64,000 nt of DNA from Niabella soli DSM 19437 (GCF_000243115.2 NZ_CP007035.1:3286001-3350000), one strand, 5' to 3'. Numbered from the stretch's first letter, positions 8,821-19,099 are shown. Made by a program: numbers and translations. Notes: generated from the letters alone by a model not told the origin.

Positions 8821-10134
8821 TTATTTTGTTTTTGAACCCGCGCTGATCTTTTCTAACACCCGGGCTCCCACTTTCAGCCCCTGCTCCCGCCCGTTGTTGA
8901 TGGCGTCCATAAAATGAATGCCACCAAAAAACCTTGAAAGGCCGGCTTCAATTGCTGCATTCTGAAAAGAAGCAAATTTTCGGGGAGGCAGTCCATAAGA
9001 AACTTCTACACTATCGGTAAACGGGAAATTATCGCCAAAATAGTGTGTTAAAATTGTTGCCGAAGTAGCCGATGCTACTGAATGGCCACTCGTATATTCC
9101 GGAAAGGGCGGCGTTTGCAACAACGGTTCCCAGGTGGGGTCTATATACTTTCGTATAGCGGTTTCGGGTCGAATACGGTTGCTTCTGAATTTTTCATCCC
9201 AACAACTGATAAACGCGTCCATTAACCCTACTGACATTGTTGTGTAAATAAACATCGTTTGCTCAAAGCTTTTTTTCGTAGTGGCGCAGACTATGCCGGT
9301 AATGCCCAGCCAATGTGCTCCCGGGGATATCTTCTTTACCCCTGCCATCAGATGCCCGTTATCCTGCACGGCAAAAGGATTACAATCCCAAAAGGCAGCG
9401 ATTGTCTTTTTTGATGAGTCTAACATTTCCTTATAGTTCCCCATCATAAGCGTATAGAAGCCTGACTCTTTACTTTTTGAAAAGGCCACCGGGGGAGCCG
9501 GCTTAAACTGCGCTGCCGAATCTAACGTAAACGGGCGTACCTTATTAAAGTAAGGCTCTACCGCTTGCATAAATGCCGGGGGAGTGGGGTACCAGTTCCC
9601 TTCATTCCCAAGGGGGGTATATTTGGGCAGGGCGCTTAATTTATTATAGCCGTCTGCTTTGGCATACGCAAGGATCCTGTCGCTGATATAAGTCGCATAC
9701 CGGTGGGACTGATCAATTACCTGCGCATCTAATCCTGCATTTTTGCAGGAATCAAGAAACTGCTGCTCGTATTTTTTTAAAAGATAGCCTGAAGGCTGCA
9801 TGCTGCCTGCTGTTTCCAACATCGCCAGTAAGGCGCTTAACTTTACATTATATCCTGTAAGGGTTTTATTCTTTTTAATGACCGGATATCCGTTTAGCAC
9901 ATGCCGCATGGTTTGGAGCGAATCATTATTGGCTGCCAGCACTTCATAACCGGCCAAACAGGCGTAGGAGTAAAACCTTGCCGCCAGCGGCGGGCTCGTA
10001 ATATCGTGCACCATCACCTCAGTCATCCGGGTTATAACCTGACTGATATCGATGTTATCAAAATCCCTTGGTTGTTTTTGGGGTAACCCGCAGCTATAAA
10101 ATAAAAGAAGCCCCAATAAAATTTTCCTTGTCAT
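8821..10134 (-). CDS. Vanadium-dependent haloperoxidase / PAP2-type lipoprotein
   Basis: This 437-residue exported protein has a lipobox cysteine at C15 (LLFYSC). Its C-terminal half carries the vanadate/phosphate-binding signature shared by vanadium haloperoxidases and PAP2 phosphatases: K315-x6-R322-P323, T348-S-G-H351, and S400-R-x5-H407-x2-D410. Known members either oxidise halides with peroxide or hydrolyse phosphomonoesters. Sequence alone does not choose between these. Two departures from the textbook motif are T348 where PSGH has proline, and two rather than three residues between H407 and D410. Its start overlaps the stop of the upstream FG-GAP gene by one base (TAATG), so the two are translationally coupled. 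It is the last gene of the sigma/FecR/SusCD unit. Confidence 0.85.
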   Translation of the reverse strand: MTRKILLGLLLFYSCGLPQKQPRDFDNIDISQVITRMTEVMVHDITSPPLAARFYSYACLAGYEVLAANNDSLQTMRHVLNGYPVIKKNKTLTGYNVKLSALLAMLETAGSMQPSGYLLKKYEQQFLDSCKNAGLDAQVIDQSHRYATYISDRILAYAKADGYNKLSALPKYTPLGNEGNWYPTPPAFMQAVEPYFNKVRPFTLDSAAQFKPAPPVAFSKSKESGFYTLMMGNYKEMLDSSKKTIAAFWDCNPFAVQDNGHLMAGVKKISPGAHWLGITGIVCATTKKSFEQTMFIYTTMSVGLMDAFISCWDEKFRSNRIRPETAIRKYIDPTWEPLLQTPPFPEYTSGHSVASATSATILTHYFGDNFPFTDSVEVSYGLPPRKFASFQNAAIEAGLSRFFGGIHFMDAINNGREQGLKVGARVLEKISAGSKTK

Positions 10135-13100
10135 TATTTTGCTTTTGCCCTGTACGCCTCAATGGCTCCCTGGTTGATCCCAAAAAATAAAATATTGTTT
10201 ATCTCCAGTACGCTCCGGATATCCCCTTTTAGATGGAAGCCGGACTGCGGCTGTGGCAGATAACTGAAGTTGCCTTTACCATCGTTCCGGAGCAACACAC
10301 CATAATTCGCATCGCTTTTCCCAAACCGTAGTCTTGCATGATTGCTGTTTCCACAAAGCAGCAGGTCTTCATTACCATCTTTATCAAAATCCAGTGGCGT
10401 AATGGTAAATACCGGCGCAAACTGGGCCTGAACAGGCAATGCTGTTTTGCGAAATTTATTATCCGCCCCCATCAGGAACAAAGAGGTTTCCAAACAATTT
10501 GCTTTTAGCCGTTTTGCGTCTTTTAATTCTTCCGGGGTGAAAATATCTTTGATCGTTGCACCTGCATAACTTTTATAATCAGGGAAACGGGTGCGCATGC
10601 TGCTCATCTGGTCAAATAGTTCATCGCGCGTTACATAAGGATAAGTCTTGCCCTGGATATAAAAGCACAGAATGGGGTCGATCGATCCGTTATTATCAAA
10701 ATCTTTATAATAAAGTTCCGCAGGCTCCTTATCGCTTACCTTGCATTGCATATTGGTTCCCTGGTTTCCTATGATAATATCGGGCTTCCCGTCTTTGTTT
10801 ACATCTGTTACCTGTATTTTGTTCCACCATCCGCTCAAAGGCTGATCAAAATATTGAGCCGTTTGATCTTCCAGCTTTCCGTTATGGTTGATCAAAACGG
10901 TAACCGGCATCCATTCGCCCACTACGATCAGGTCATTTTTCTTATCTCCGTTCAAATCTACCCAGGCGGCATCCGTAACCATGCCGGCCTTTTGAAGGGA
11001 GGGCGCCAGGGATGCGATCCGATCCGTAAAATGCCCCTTGCCGTCGTTGATCAACAGGTAACTTACCGGTGTTTGCGGGTATTGCCCGGGCAGCACCCGG
11101 CCCCCAACAAACAGATCCAAAAAGCCATCTCCATTAACATCGGCAGCCCGAACACAACTTTTACTTTCGCGCATAGCGGGCAGCGCTTCCTTATCTTTTT
11201 TGAAATGCCCTTTGCCGTCGTTTATATAGATCCGGTCCTGCAACAGAGGGTCATCCGGTGCATAATTATGGTACCCGCCACTTGCTATGTACAGATCTAA
11301 AAAGCCATCTCCATTCAGGTCTGCGAATAAGGCATCCCCATCTTCATATAAAGAATCTGCTTTAATATCAGGGCTTTGCTGTGGTATAAAGCTGCCGTTT
11401 TTCTGCTGCAGGTACAGCACACCGGGGTGCCCGCTTCCACCACCCACATAAATATCTTCCAGGCCATCTTTATTAATATCTGCTTTTGCCATGCAGGGGC
11501 CCTGGAAGGAGAGGGGATTGATCAGCAGGGGTTGTCTTTTAAAATCGTTAATGGCGTTCTTTGCGTTATTGTATAATATCGGCGATTTGATTTCCTGGAA
11601 AGCCGGCTTTACGGGAGCAGATGGGCGGTACACTAAATTGGCATTTTTTTCATCCAGGGTGAGCTGCTGGTTGGCTTTAACATTGGGAATAACCTGCATG
11701 CCGCCGCGCTGCCAGATCACTTTTAAAGAATCGATCACCGAATCGCCCCCCAACCCAAAATGCAGCATAGCCGATACAGTAGACTGATACCCTCTCGCAG
11801 GCATTTGTTCCAGATATTGTTGCTTATTTTTCTGATAGAGGTACAATTTGGCGCCAATGCCCTCGGTATTGCCTTTATCGCCTTTTAGTTTTATGGTCAG
11901 GTAGTTATTATGCGCTTGTTGCGAGCGCTCATTTCTGTAAATAAATGCGGGTTGATTAATATTATTCACAATTACATCCAGGTCGCCGTCGTTATCCAGG
12001 TCTGCATAAACTGCCCCGTTACTATTGGAAGGCTGCGTAATGCCCCATTGTTTACTAACATCGGAGAAGGTCAGGTTGCCGTTATTCTTAAAAAAATAAC
12101 TGCTTACATTAGACGCCGGTATTTTCTTCACCAGTTCCAATACTTCCTCCCGTTTTAAACGCCCTTTACTTTGTATATAGTCATTCATGTATTTTATAAA
12201 ATCCATATTGGTAAAATCGCGTGTATAACCGTTGGTCACAAAAAGATCTTTCCAGCCGTCGTTATCATAATCGGCAAAAAGCGGCGCCCAGCTCCAGTCC
12301 GTATTGGATATATGGGCCAGTTGCCCGATCTCACTGAAAGTGCCATCGCCGTTATTTAAATGGAGCATATTGCGCATATACTGATAGTAAAATCCATTGC
12401 GTACATTCAGATCAAATTTCTCATAATTATCAGGAGCAAATAACAGTTTTTGCCGCTTATTATCTTCCGGCAACATATCCAGTGTAAAAATATCCGTCAG
12501 GCCATCATTATTAACATCCGATATATTATCACCCATAGAAAACTGGGAAATATGGCCCAGGGCCGATGCCAATTGGTTCGTAAAGGTTCCGTTCTTATTA
12601 TTCAGGTACAGGTAATCGGGCACACCATAGTCATTCGAAATATAAATATCCGGCCATCCGTCCTGGTTGATATCGGCGATCGCAGCACCAAGACCATAGC
12701 TGAGCGCAGAATGACTGATGCCGGACTGCGCCGTGATGTCAACAAAATGATTATTGTCGTTGCGGAACAATTTGGGGGCGGCATTGGGGTCCGGTTTGGA
12801 AAGCACCGCGGCCGTACTTGCTTCGTCCAGCACCGGTAAATTATCGGGGTTATGATTCAGCAGCAGCATGTCCAGGTCTCCATCGCGGTCAACATCAAAA
12901 AAATACGCTTGCGTACTATAGGAAGAATCTGCTAAACCATATTGGGCGGCCTGTTCGCTGAAATGCGGCGTTCCCTGCTGATCGTTCCCTTCGTTAATAA
13001 ACAACTGATTGATGCGGTGCTCCCCCCGCACTTTGCCGGAGTAACATAAATAGATATCGGGCTTACCATCCCCGTTTACATCGGCAATCGTTACACCTGT

Positions 13101-13460
13101 TTTCCAGGGTCCCGGTCGCCCTGCAACGCCGGCACTGCCGGTAACGTCGGCAAACTGCATATTGCCTTTGTTCAGGTATAATTTGCAGTCAACCATATTG
13201 CCCGAAAAATAAAGATCTTCCAGTCCATCGCCATTCAGATCGCCCACGGCCACCCCGCCACCATTATAGACATACTCATACATCAGCACATTAATATTGG
13301 GCCCCTCGGTAAGCGTGTTACTGAAGGAAACATGCGTGCTATCGCCCGGCAATAATGTAAATAAGTGTGCGGAGTTATCTTTTTTAGCAGTTTCTTTTTG
13401 ATGACAGCCACAAACCAGTATGGCGGCAATTATACCAAAATATAATCTGAGCAATTTCAA
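10134..13460 (-). CDS. FG-GAP/VCBS repeat and ASPIC/UnbV lipoprotein (CRTAC1 type)
   Basis: This 1108-residue surface or periplasmic lipoprotein (signal MKLLRLYFGIIAAILVCGC) is built from beta-propeller FG-GAP blades. About 14 Ca-binding loops of the form DxNxDGxxD are visible, such as DLNGDGLEDLY, DVNGDGKPDIY, DINQDGWPDIY and DVNGDGFLDLF. An ASPIC/UnbV domain sits near residues 520-605 (GIGAKLYLYQ to LTLDE). In this family such proteins are extracellular binding or adhesion modules of largely unknown function. The start codon appears to be TTG at 13460: an in-frame stop lies three codons upstream, and no ATG gives a signal peptide. A 14-bp hairpin separates it from susD, and its stop overlaps the haloperoxidase start. 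Confidence 0.9.
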   Translation of the reverse strand: MKLLRLYFGIIAAILVCGCHQKETAKKDNSAHLFTLLPGDSTHVSFSNTLTEGPNINVLMYEYVYNGGGVAVGDLNGDGLEDLYFSGNMVDCKLYLNKGNMQFADVTGSAGVAGRPGPWKTGVTIADVNGDGKPDIYLCYSGKVRGEHRINQLFINEGNDQQGTPHFSEQAAQYGLADSSYSTQAYFFDVDRDGDLDMLLLNHNPDNLPVLDEASTAAVLSKPDPNAAPKLFRNDNNHFVDITAQSGISHSALSYGLGAAIADINQDGWPDIYISNDYGVPDYLYLNNKNGTFTNQLASALGHISQFSMGDNISDVNNDGLTDIFTLDMLPEDNKRQKLLFAPDNYEKFDLNVRNGFYYQYMRNMLHLNNGDGTFSEIGQLAHISNTDWSWAPLFADYDNDGWKDLFVTNGYTRDFTNMDFIKYMNDYIQSKGRLKREEVLELVKKIPASNVSSYFFKNNGNLTFSDVSKQWGITQPSNSNGAVYADLDNDGDLDVIVNNINQPAFIYRNERSQQAHNNYLTIKLKGDKGNTEGIGAKLYLYQKNKQQYLEQMPARGYQSTVSAMLHFGLGGDSVIDSLKVIWQRGGMQVIPNVKANQQLTLDEKNANLVYRPSAPVKPAFQEIKSPILYNNAKNAINDFKRQPLLINPLSFQGPCMAKADINKDGLEDIYVGGGSGHPGVLYLQQKNGSFIPQQSPDIKADSLYEDGDALFADLNGDGFLDLYIASGGYHNYAPDDPLLQDRIYINDGKGHFKKDKEALPAMRESKSCVRAADVNGDGFLDLFVGGRVLPGQYPQTPVSYLLINDGKGHFTDRIASLAPSLQKAGMVTDAAWVDLNGDKKNDLIVVGEWMPVTVLINHNGKLEDQTAQYFDQPLSGWWNKIQVTDVNKDGKPDIIIGNQGTNMQCKVSDKEPAELYYKDFDNNGSIDPILCFYIQGKTYPYVTRDELFDQMSSMRTRFPDYKSYAGATIKDIFTPEELKDAKRLKANCLETSLFLMGADNKFRKTALPVQAQFAPVFTITPLDFDKDGNEDLLLCGNSNHARLRFGKSDANYGVLLRNDGKGNFSYLPQPQSGFHLKGDIRSVLEINNILFFGINQGAIEAYRAKAK

Positions 13461-13490
13461 AGTAAATCAATTTGAGGATCCGGAAAAACA

Positions 13491-13524
13491 GATATGCTAA
13501 TACACCGGGATGTATTAGCATATC
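13491..13524 (-). terminator. Attenuator-like hairpin between susD and the FG-GAP gene
   Basis: A perfect 14-bp stem (13491-13504 with 13511-13524, GATATGCTAATACA and its complement) has a 6-base loop. On the minus strand it is followed by TGTTTTT. It is placed to let only part of susCD transcription continue into the downstream lipoprotein genes. Confidence 0.65.
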
Positions 13525-13548
13525 AAAAATTATTCGCAATGAAGTTAA

Positions 13549-15447
13549 TTAATATCCCGGATTCTGAATGAGTTTTTGATTCTTATTTACCTCATCCAGC
13601 GCCAGGGGTCTGAAATACATTTTATCCAGCCAGGTACGGTTTTCTAACCCGTTATCATTATAAGGAACATACGTGTAGGAGTAAACGTTCTCATCATGCT
13701 TATAGGGCGAAAGCGCCGTTTGTCCCGGCCTTAGTTTACCGGTTACATTAATAAACAGCAACTTTCTTCCAAGAGTTGCCGGAGCGATCATCCAGCGCCG
13801 GGCATCATGATAGCGATGCTCTTCAAATGCCAGCTCCACCCTTCGTTCATTCCGGTATTCCTGCCGCAGGGCATCACCGGTAAGCGTTATCGCAGGCATG
13901 CCGGCCCGGAAGCGGATTTTATTGAGCCAGTTCTGCGCTTCGGGGTATTGCCCCAATTCAATACAGGCTTCCGCATAATTGAACACCAATTCTGTATAAC
14001 GAATGAAAGGGAAGGGGATAAACTGCCTGGTATTATTATCGACAATATTGGGATCGGGGTCAATAAACTTGCGCATATTATAGCCCGACCAGGAGGCGTT
14101 CCAGTTCTCAATGGCGCTTTGGCGGGTATCCAGGCCGCCGGTAAGTACCCCGGGGGCTGTTTCGTAATACCCGGTCTGGATCTGGTTGGCCGGGTCCTGG
14201 GTTACGCCGATCTTATCCCGCGGCTTCCATGGGGCACCATCGTATAAAATGGAAGCATAAAAACGGGGGTCCCGGTTGGCATAAGGATGCGCGGCCTCCA
14301 CCGGGTTAGTCCAGTCAAATTTGGTTCCGTCCATCATTTCATAATCATCTACCAGTTGTTGTACGGGAATATTGCCGGACCAGTTATGGTAGCCGTTGGG
14401 GCCATTATCCAACCCTACCGAAGTTCCATCGGTGCCAGGTCCGCCGGAGTAGGCCGCCGGTGCGAACTGGCGTACAAAAATAAGCTCATTGCCTGCTGCA
14501 GCATCTACTCCCGGGGCTTTGCTTCCCCCGCCCATGGCTACCGAAATATAGTTTTGGGTGGCCACGGCCGGTGCTGCCGGAGCGCCCAGGTTGAGCATAT
14601 ATCCTGAATTTCCGGCGGCATTCGCCGCATTGATGGCTGCCATAGCGGCATCCTTAGCCGCCTGCCAGCGGGCGTTACGATCACCGCTTACATAGCCCAG
14701 TAGTTCGGGATTAGAATAGGCCGAGAGCACCGACGATTTTGCTTTTGCGGTGGGTACATCGTGCAGATCACTGGCTGCATACAAAAGCACACGCGATTTT
14801 AATGCCAGTGCCGCAACAGGAGTAGCCCGGCCGCTTACCAGCTTTTTACCGGTTAATAACCCAACGGCGGTATCACAGTCGGCCGATATAAATTTTACAC
14901 AATCGGCATAGGAGCTCCGCGCAATACTATAATCCTGGTTTAATCCATAACTGTGCGCAACCAGGGGAACGCCTCCGTAGTAGCGTAGCAGTTGCTGATA
15001 GTAGTAGGCCCTTAGAAAATGCGCTTCCCCCTGCAGCCGGTTATTTAAAACCGTATCCGGAAATGTTGCCGTTTTCAGATTTTCCAGGGATACATTACAG
15101 GCTCTTATGTACTGGTACATCAGGCCCCAGTTATACGTATCGTCTACCCAACCCAGATTGCTGGGGCTTAGGGTACCCTCATTTACTATATTGATGTTCC
15201 GGCCGGGGTGCACAAATACTGCTTCATCCGTTAAGGAAGCTAATTCCTGCTCATACCAACCGCCATTTCCCAGGCCATTGTAGGCATTGGTAACAAAGGC
15301 CTCCGATAGCGCGCCATCCGTCCATGCCTGGGCTGATGAGATAGAGGTTTCAGGCGTTGTGTTCAAAAAATTCTTACTGCAGGAGTTTAATAACATAGCA
15401 GACCCGAGCATGCCTATCGCCATATATTTATATGCTATCTTTTTCAT
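13549..15447 (-). CDS. SusD/RagB-family nutrient-binding lipoprotein (second copy)
   Basis: This is the SusD partner of the SusC immediately upstream (10-base gap). The lipobox cysteine is C23 (MLLNSC) and the length is 632 residues. The motifs GEAHFLRAYYYQQLLRYYGG, LNKIRFRAGMPAITLTGDA and RRVELAFEEHRYHDARR match the plus-strand SusD at 6218-8083 almost block for block, as does the ending ENRTWLDKMYFRPLALDE. The two are clear paralogues. It is a surface substrate-binding protein; the ligand is unknown. Confidence 0.94.
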   Translation of the reverse strand: MKKIAYKYMAIGMLGSAMLLNSCSKNFLNTTPETSISSAQAWTDGALSEAFVTNAYNGLGNGGWYEQELASLTDEAVFVHPGRNINIVNEGTLSPSNLGWVDDTYNWGLMYQYIRACNVSLENLKTATFPDTVLNNRLQGEAHFLRAYYYQQLLRYYGGVPLVAHSYGLNQDYSIARSSYADCVKFISADCDTAVGLLTGKKLVSGRATPVAALALKSRVLLYAASDLHDVPTAKAKSSVLSAYSNPELLGYVSGDRNARWQAAKDAAMAAINAANAAGNSGYMLNLGAPAAPAVATQNYISVAMGGGSKAPGVDAAAGNELIFVRQFAPAAYSGGPGTDGTSVGLDNGPNGYHNWSGNIPVQQLVDDYEMMDGTKFDWTNPVEAAHPYANRDPRFYASILYDGAPWKPRDKIGVTQDPANQIQTGYYETAPGVLTGGLDTRQSAIENWNASWSGYNMRKFIDPDPNIVDNNTRQFIPFPFIRYTELVFNYAEACIELGQYPEAQNWLNKIRFRAGMPAITLTGDALRQEYRNERRVELAFEEHRYHDARRWMIAPATLGRKLLFINVTGKLRPGQTALSPYKHDENVYSYTYVPYNDNGLENRTWLDKMYFRPLALDEVNKNQKLIQNPGY

Positions 15448-15457
15448 TTATTGCTAT

Positions 15458-18400
15458 TTAAAAAGTGACTTTAATACCGGCATTAATAACTCTTGCCTGC
15501 GGATAATATTGACCATTTCCTGTGCCCGCTTCCGGATCAAATATGTGGAGCTTATCCCAGGTAAATAAATTAAGCGCGCTTACATAAACACGCAGGTTAC
15601 TCATTCCGGCATGTTTGCTGAGGCTTGCGGGCATATTATACCCAAGCTCCAGGTTCTTCAGGCGCATATAATTCATACTCCTTAAATAATAGGTATTACT
15701 TCCATAACCTGCCTTCAATTCATCGATATAACCTGTGCTGGCTCCCGAGGTATAGGGTGTGTTATCCCTATTGGCAATACGTGGATCCACGCTGCTGGGG
15801 TTATCGATAGTCCATTGATGGTCATACGTATATTGCAAATAGTTACCAATATCTCCCGATTCTGTTAAACTCATATACTGTTTGGCTCCTGTGGCGCCCT
15901 GTAAAAGAATAGTAAGATCAAAGGCCTTATATTGAAGATTGATATTGATGCCACCGGTAAAAGTGGGCTCATTGGTATAATCCTGCCTTACCCGGTCATT
16001 GGCGTCAATCTTTCCATCATGATTCACATCCTTGAATTTCATATCCCCCGGCCGGATGGTGGGGTAAACATTTGAATAATCCAGCTTCGTCTTCGTCTGA
16101 TCGATATCGTTCTGGTCTTTAAATACGCCATCATATTCATAAACTAAATACGAACCATTTGCATTGGAGCTAAACGGATGCCCGGTTGACCATTGCCATT
16201 GCGGTGCGCCTTTATTTTCGTCGAAGGACAATACTTCATTTTTAGCATAGCCGCCGTTCACACTTACGGAATACCGGAAATCGTTCAGATCTCCATGGTA
16301 CCCGAGGGTAAATTCATATCCTTTATTTCGAACGGTACCGAAATTAACGGGGGGCAACAGCGGAACAATACCCGAACTTAAAGGAGTGGATCCCTGTTGT
16401 TGCCAAAGGATGTTAGTCCGTTTATTATAAAAATAATCGAACTCAAAATTGATCCTGCCGTTTAACAACTGGCCTTCCAGTCCTACGTTGGAGTTATTGG
16501 CCACTTCCCAGGTGAAATTGTTGTTGGCCACCACCGTTTCATACAGGGTTTTAAAAGCTGAATTATTGATGGAATAGCCTCCAAAAGAATAGTTAGATAA
16601 GTATTGATATTCTTTAAACTGACCCTTGTAATATACCTGGTCATTTCCCAACTGCCCCCAGGAAGCTCTTAATTTCAGGTAATTCACAAAGGGAACACTG
16701 TTCTTGAAGAAGTTCTCGTCTGAAATGACCCAGCCGCCCATTACGCCCGGGAAAAAACCGCTGCGGTGCGCCGGAGGAAACAGGTAGGAATAATCATTCC
16801 GCCACAAGAATTCAAATAAATATTTTTCCTTGTAGTTGTAAGCGGCCCGGCCGAAATAGCTTAGGCGCGCCCGGTTATAGCCCGCCCCGCCTACGGTTTG
16901 CCTGGGAGGAGATCCGGCAAAGAACTGATCCAGCCCCGAGGAAATGAAGTTCGTGCTATAGCCGTTAAAATCACCTTCCTTATTGGTCTCCTTTGTTACC
17001 GCCGCCAATAAGGCTATGGTATGTGGGCCAATGACGCGATCATAATTTAAGAACCCGGAGGTCAGGATGTTCATGGTCTGCGCGTTCATCTGGGACAACT
17101 GCGGGTTCGTAAACGTGGAGCGCAACTGCTTTGTCAGCAAGGGCGTTTTTCCGTCTGCCTCGTATGTTTTATGATCCCAGAAATAAAGGTACCAGGGAGT
17201 CCTCCAGTTTTTGACATTTTGATTCTCATAATCAACAGTGGCGATTCCTGTTAACTTTAACCCTTCTACCCCGGGTATTTTAAACACCACCCTTCCGTTT
17301 GTCTGGAAATAATCTCTTATATCCTTGTTATACCCGGTTTGATTAGTGGTGATCACAACAGGGTTCTCTCCGTTTTCAATATCCGGACCAGGGAGCCCGT
17401 TGGGCCACAATTCCGGCTCCGTTGGCCGGCCCCGCATCAGCATCCTGAAAATGGAACCGGCTGATTCGGTGGGGAAGTTCCGGTCCTCCCTTCTCGCATT
17501 CAGATCAATACCGGCGCTCAGGTACTTATTGATGTTTCCATCCAGGTTGATCCGCATATAATACTGTTTATAATTGGTAGCAGAATTCTTATAATAGGCA
17601 TCCTGGTAATTATAGCCGCCGGAGGCCAAAAACTTAAAGTTATCAGAACCGCCCCTGAGCTGTATATAGTGCTGGTATTGTGGTTGCCAGGTTTTAAGCG
17701 CTCCTTTAAACCAATCGGTATTCGGGTGGCCCCAGGGATCGCTTCCATCTTTATATTTCTGTATGTCCGACGGCTGGAAGGGCGCATTTACCGTATTACC
17801 ACCCTGGGTGGTATATTTCCCGGTTGTTTTAAAGGCATTCCAGGCTGCCGTCCATTCTGCCGAAGGAATATTATCATAAATGGTGGTCTCATTATTCATT
17901 TCGGCGTATTCCACCGCATCTGCCATTTTAGGGATCACGGTGGGCTGCGCCAGGCCATAATTAAAGTTGTAGGACAACACCGGCTTGCCTGATCTCCCGC
18001 GTTTGGTAGTGATCAGGATCACCCCGTTGGCCGCCCGTACCCCATAGATAGCGGAAGAGGCGTCTTTTAAAACAGACATTGTTTCGATATCGGCCGGGTT
18101 TATTTTATCAAGCCCACCCCCGATATCGGGCACGCCATCCACCACAATCAGGGCACTTGTGTTGCCCAGCGTATTGGTACCGCGGATACGGATATTAGCC
18201 CCATCATAACCAGGCTCTCCACTGGTTTGCATAGTGCTAATGCCCGGTAACCGACCTGCGAGAGAATTAGACAAGCTGGCGGCCGGTGACTTTTCCAGCT
18301 CGGCGCCTTTTACCTGTGCTACGGCACCTGTAACGGTTACCTTCTTTTGTGTGCCATAACCCACTACCACCACTTCATCCAGCTTATTTTCCAAACCAGT

Positions 18401-19054
18401 AAGCGTTACATCCAGTTTCGCGTCCCTGCCTACGGTCACTTCTTTGCTGTTATAACCAACACGCGAAAACACCAGCACATCCCCGGGCTTTGTGTCGATA
18501 GTGAAAATACCGCCGGCTGTGGTTACCGTACCCACCCTGGTGCCTTTTATGGAAACAGAAACCCCGTCAAGCGGATCGCCTTTTTCATCCCGTACCACAC
18601 CGCTTATTGGAGGTAGTTGTTTTTCTTCCTTGATAGCAACGGCCTGTTTTCCGGGTTTCCCGATAACCACGATCGCATTACCCCGGACATCGTATTCCAG
18701 ACTGGTTTGTGCAAACAGGTCCTTTAGCACATCCGCCAGGATCCTTTTACCTCCGGGCAAAAGCAGCGATGTGTAGGCGCTTACCTGGTTGTCTATATAG
18801 GCAAAACGAAAGTCTGTTTGCCGCTCGATCTGGCTAAATACCGTTTTAAGCGATGCACGCTCCTGTTTTACGTTTACGAAAGTGGAATGCACATCCTGGG
18901 CCCTGGAACTTCTTGCATAAAGCACATTCAATGAAAACAGCACTAACACTGCTGCTACAAAACTTAATTTCATCAGATAACCAATTTCCCTGTAAATGTT
19001 GTGATCTTTGGGGCGCGGGCAGAAAATACCCCGGTAAAAGGCACATTTTTTCAT
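15458..19054 (-). CDS. SusC-family TonB-linked transporter with N-terminal STN signalling domain
   Basis: This 1198-residue outer-membrane transporter has, in order: a long n-region and signal peptide (hydrophobic core about residues 28-46), an STN/secretin-like domain (about 65-125, VFSQIERQTDFRFAYID to NAIVVIG), a carboxypeptidase-D-like domain (about 148-225), the junction EVVVVGYGTQKKVTVTGAV, the plug, and a barrel ending in GIKVTF. The STN domain is what allows a TonB receptor to contact a FecR anti-sigma factor, and fecR plus an ECF sigma gene lie directly upstream. The plus-strand paralogue at 2926 lacks this domain. An alternative start is M28 (MKLSFVAAV). Confidence 0.95.
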   Translation of the reverse strand: MKKCAFYRGIFCPRPKDHNIYREIGYLMKLSFVAAVLVLFSLNVLYARSSRAQDVHSTFVNVKQERASLKTVFSQIERQTDFRFAYIDNQVSAYTSLLLPGGKRILADVLKDLFAQTSLEYDVRGNAIVVIGKPGKQAVAIKEEKQLPPISGVVRDEKGDPLDGVSVSIKGTRVGTVTTAGGIFTIDTKPGDVLVFSRVGYNSKEVTVGRDAKLDVTLTGLENKLDEVVVVGYGTQKKVTVTGAVAQVKGAELEKSPAASLSNSLAGRLPGISTMQTSGEPGYDGANIRIRGTNTLGNTSALIVVDGVPDIGGGLDKINPADIETMSVLKDASSAIYGVRAANGVILITTKRGRSGKPVLSYNFNYGLAQPTVIPKMADAVEYAEMNNETTIYDNIPSAEWTAAWNAFKTTGKYTTQGGNTVNAPFQPSDIQKYKDGSDPWGHPNTDWFKGALKTWQPQYQHYIQLRGGSDNFKFLASGGYNYQDAYYKNSATNYKQYYMRINLDGNINKYLSAGIDLNARREDRNFPTESAGSIFRMLMRGRPTEPELWPNGLPGPDIENGENPVVITTNQTGYNKDIRDYFQTNGRVVFKIPGVEGLKLTGIATVDYENQNVKNWRTPWYLYFWDHKTYEADGKTPLLTKQLRSTFTNPQLSQMNAQTMNILTSGFLNYDRVIGPHTIALLAAVTKETNKEGDFNGYSTNFISSGLDQFFAGSPPRQTVGGAGYNRARLSYFGRAAYNYKEKYLFEFLWRNDYSYLFPPAHRSGFFPGVMGGWVISDENFFKNSVPFVNYLKLRASWGQLGNDQVYYKGQFKEYQYLSNYSFGGYSINNSAFKTLYETVVANNNFTWEVANNSNVGLEGQLLNGRINFEFDYFYNKRTNILWQQQGSTPLSSGIVPLLPPVNFGTVRNKGYEFTLGYHGDLNDFRYSVSVNGGYAKNEVLSFDENKGAPQWQWSTGHPFSSNANGSYLVYEYDGVFKDQNDIDQTKTKLDYSNVYPTIRPGDMKFKDVNHDGKIDANDRVRQDYTNEPTFTGGININLQYKAFDLTILLQGATGAKQYMSLTESGDIGNYLQYTYDHQWTIDNPSSVDPRIANRDNTPYTSGASTGYIDELKAGYGSNTYYLRSMNYMRLKNLELGYNMPASLSKHAGMSNLRVYVSALNLFTWDKLHIFDPEAGTGNGQYYPQARVINAGIKVTF

Positions 19055-19099
19055 ACCTTTAGTTTGATTTAAATGTTAACGAATAGTGGTTTTAAATCA

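Noticed and set aside
10229-12839. Several plus-strand and out-of-frame open frames inside the FG-GAP lipoprotein gene
   Set aside because: They are shadows of the repetitive Ca-binding loop coding sequence; the minus-strand frame has the full domain set.
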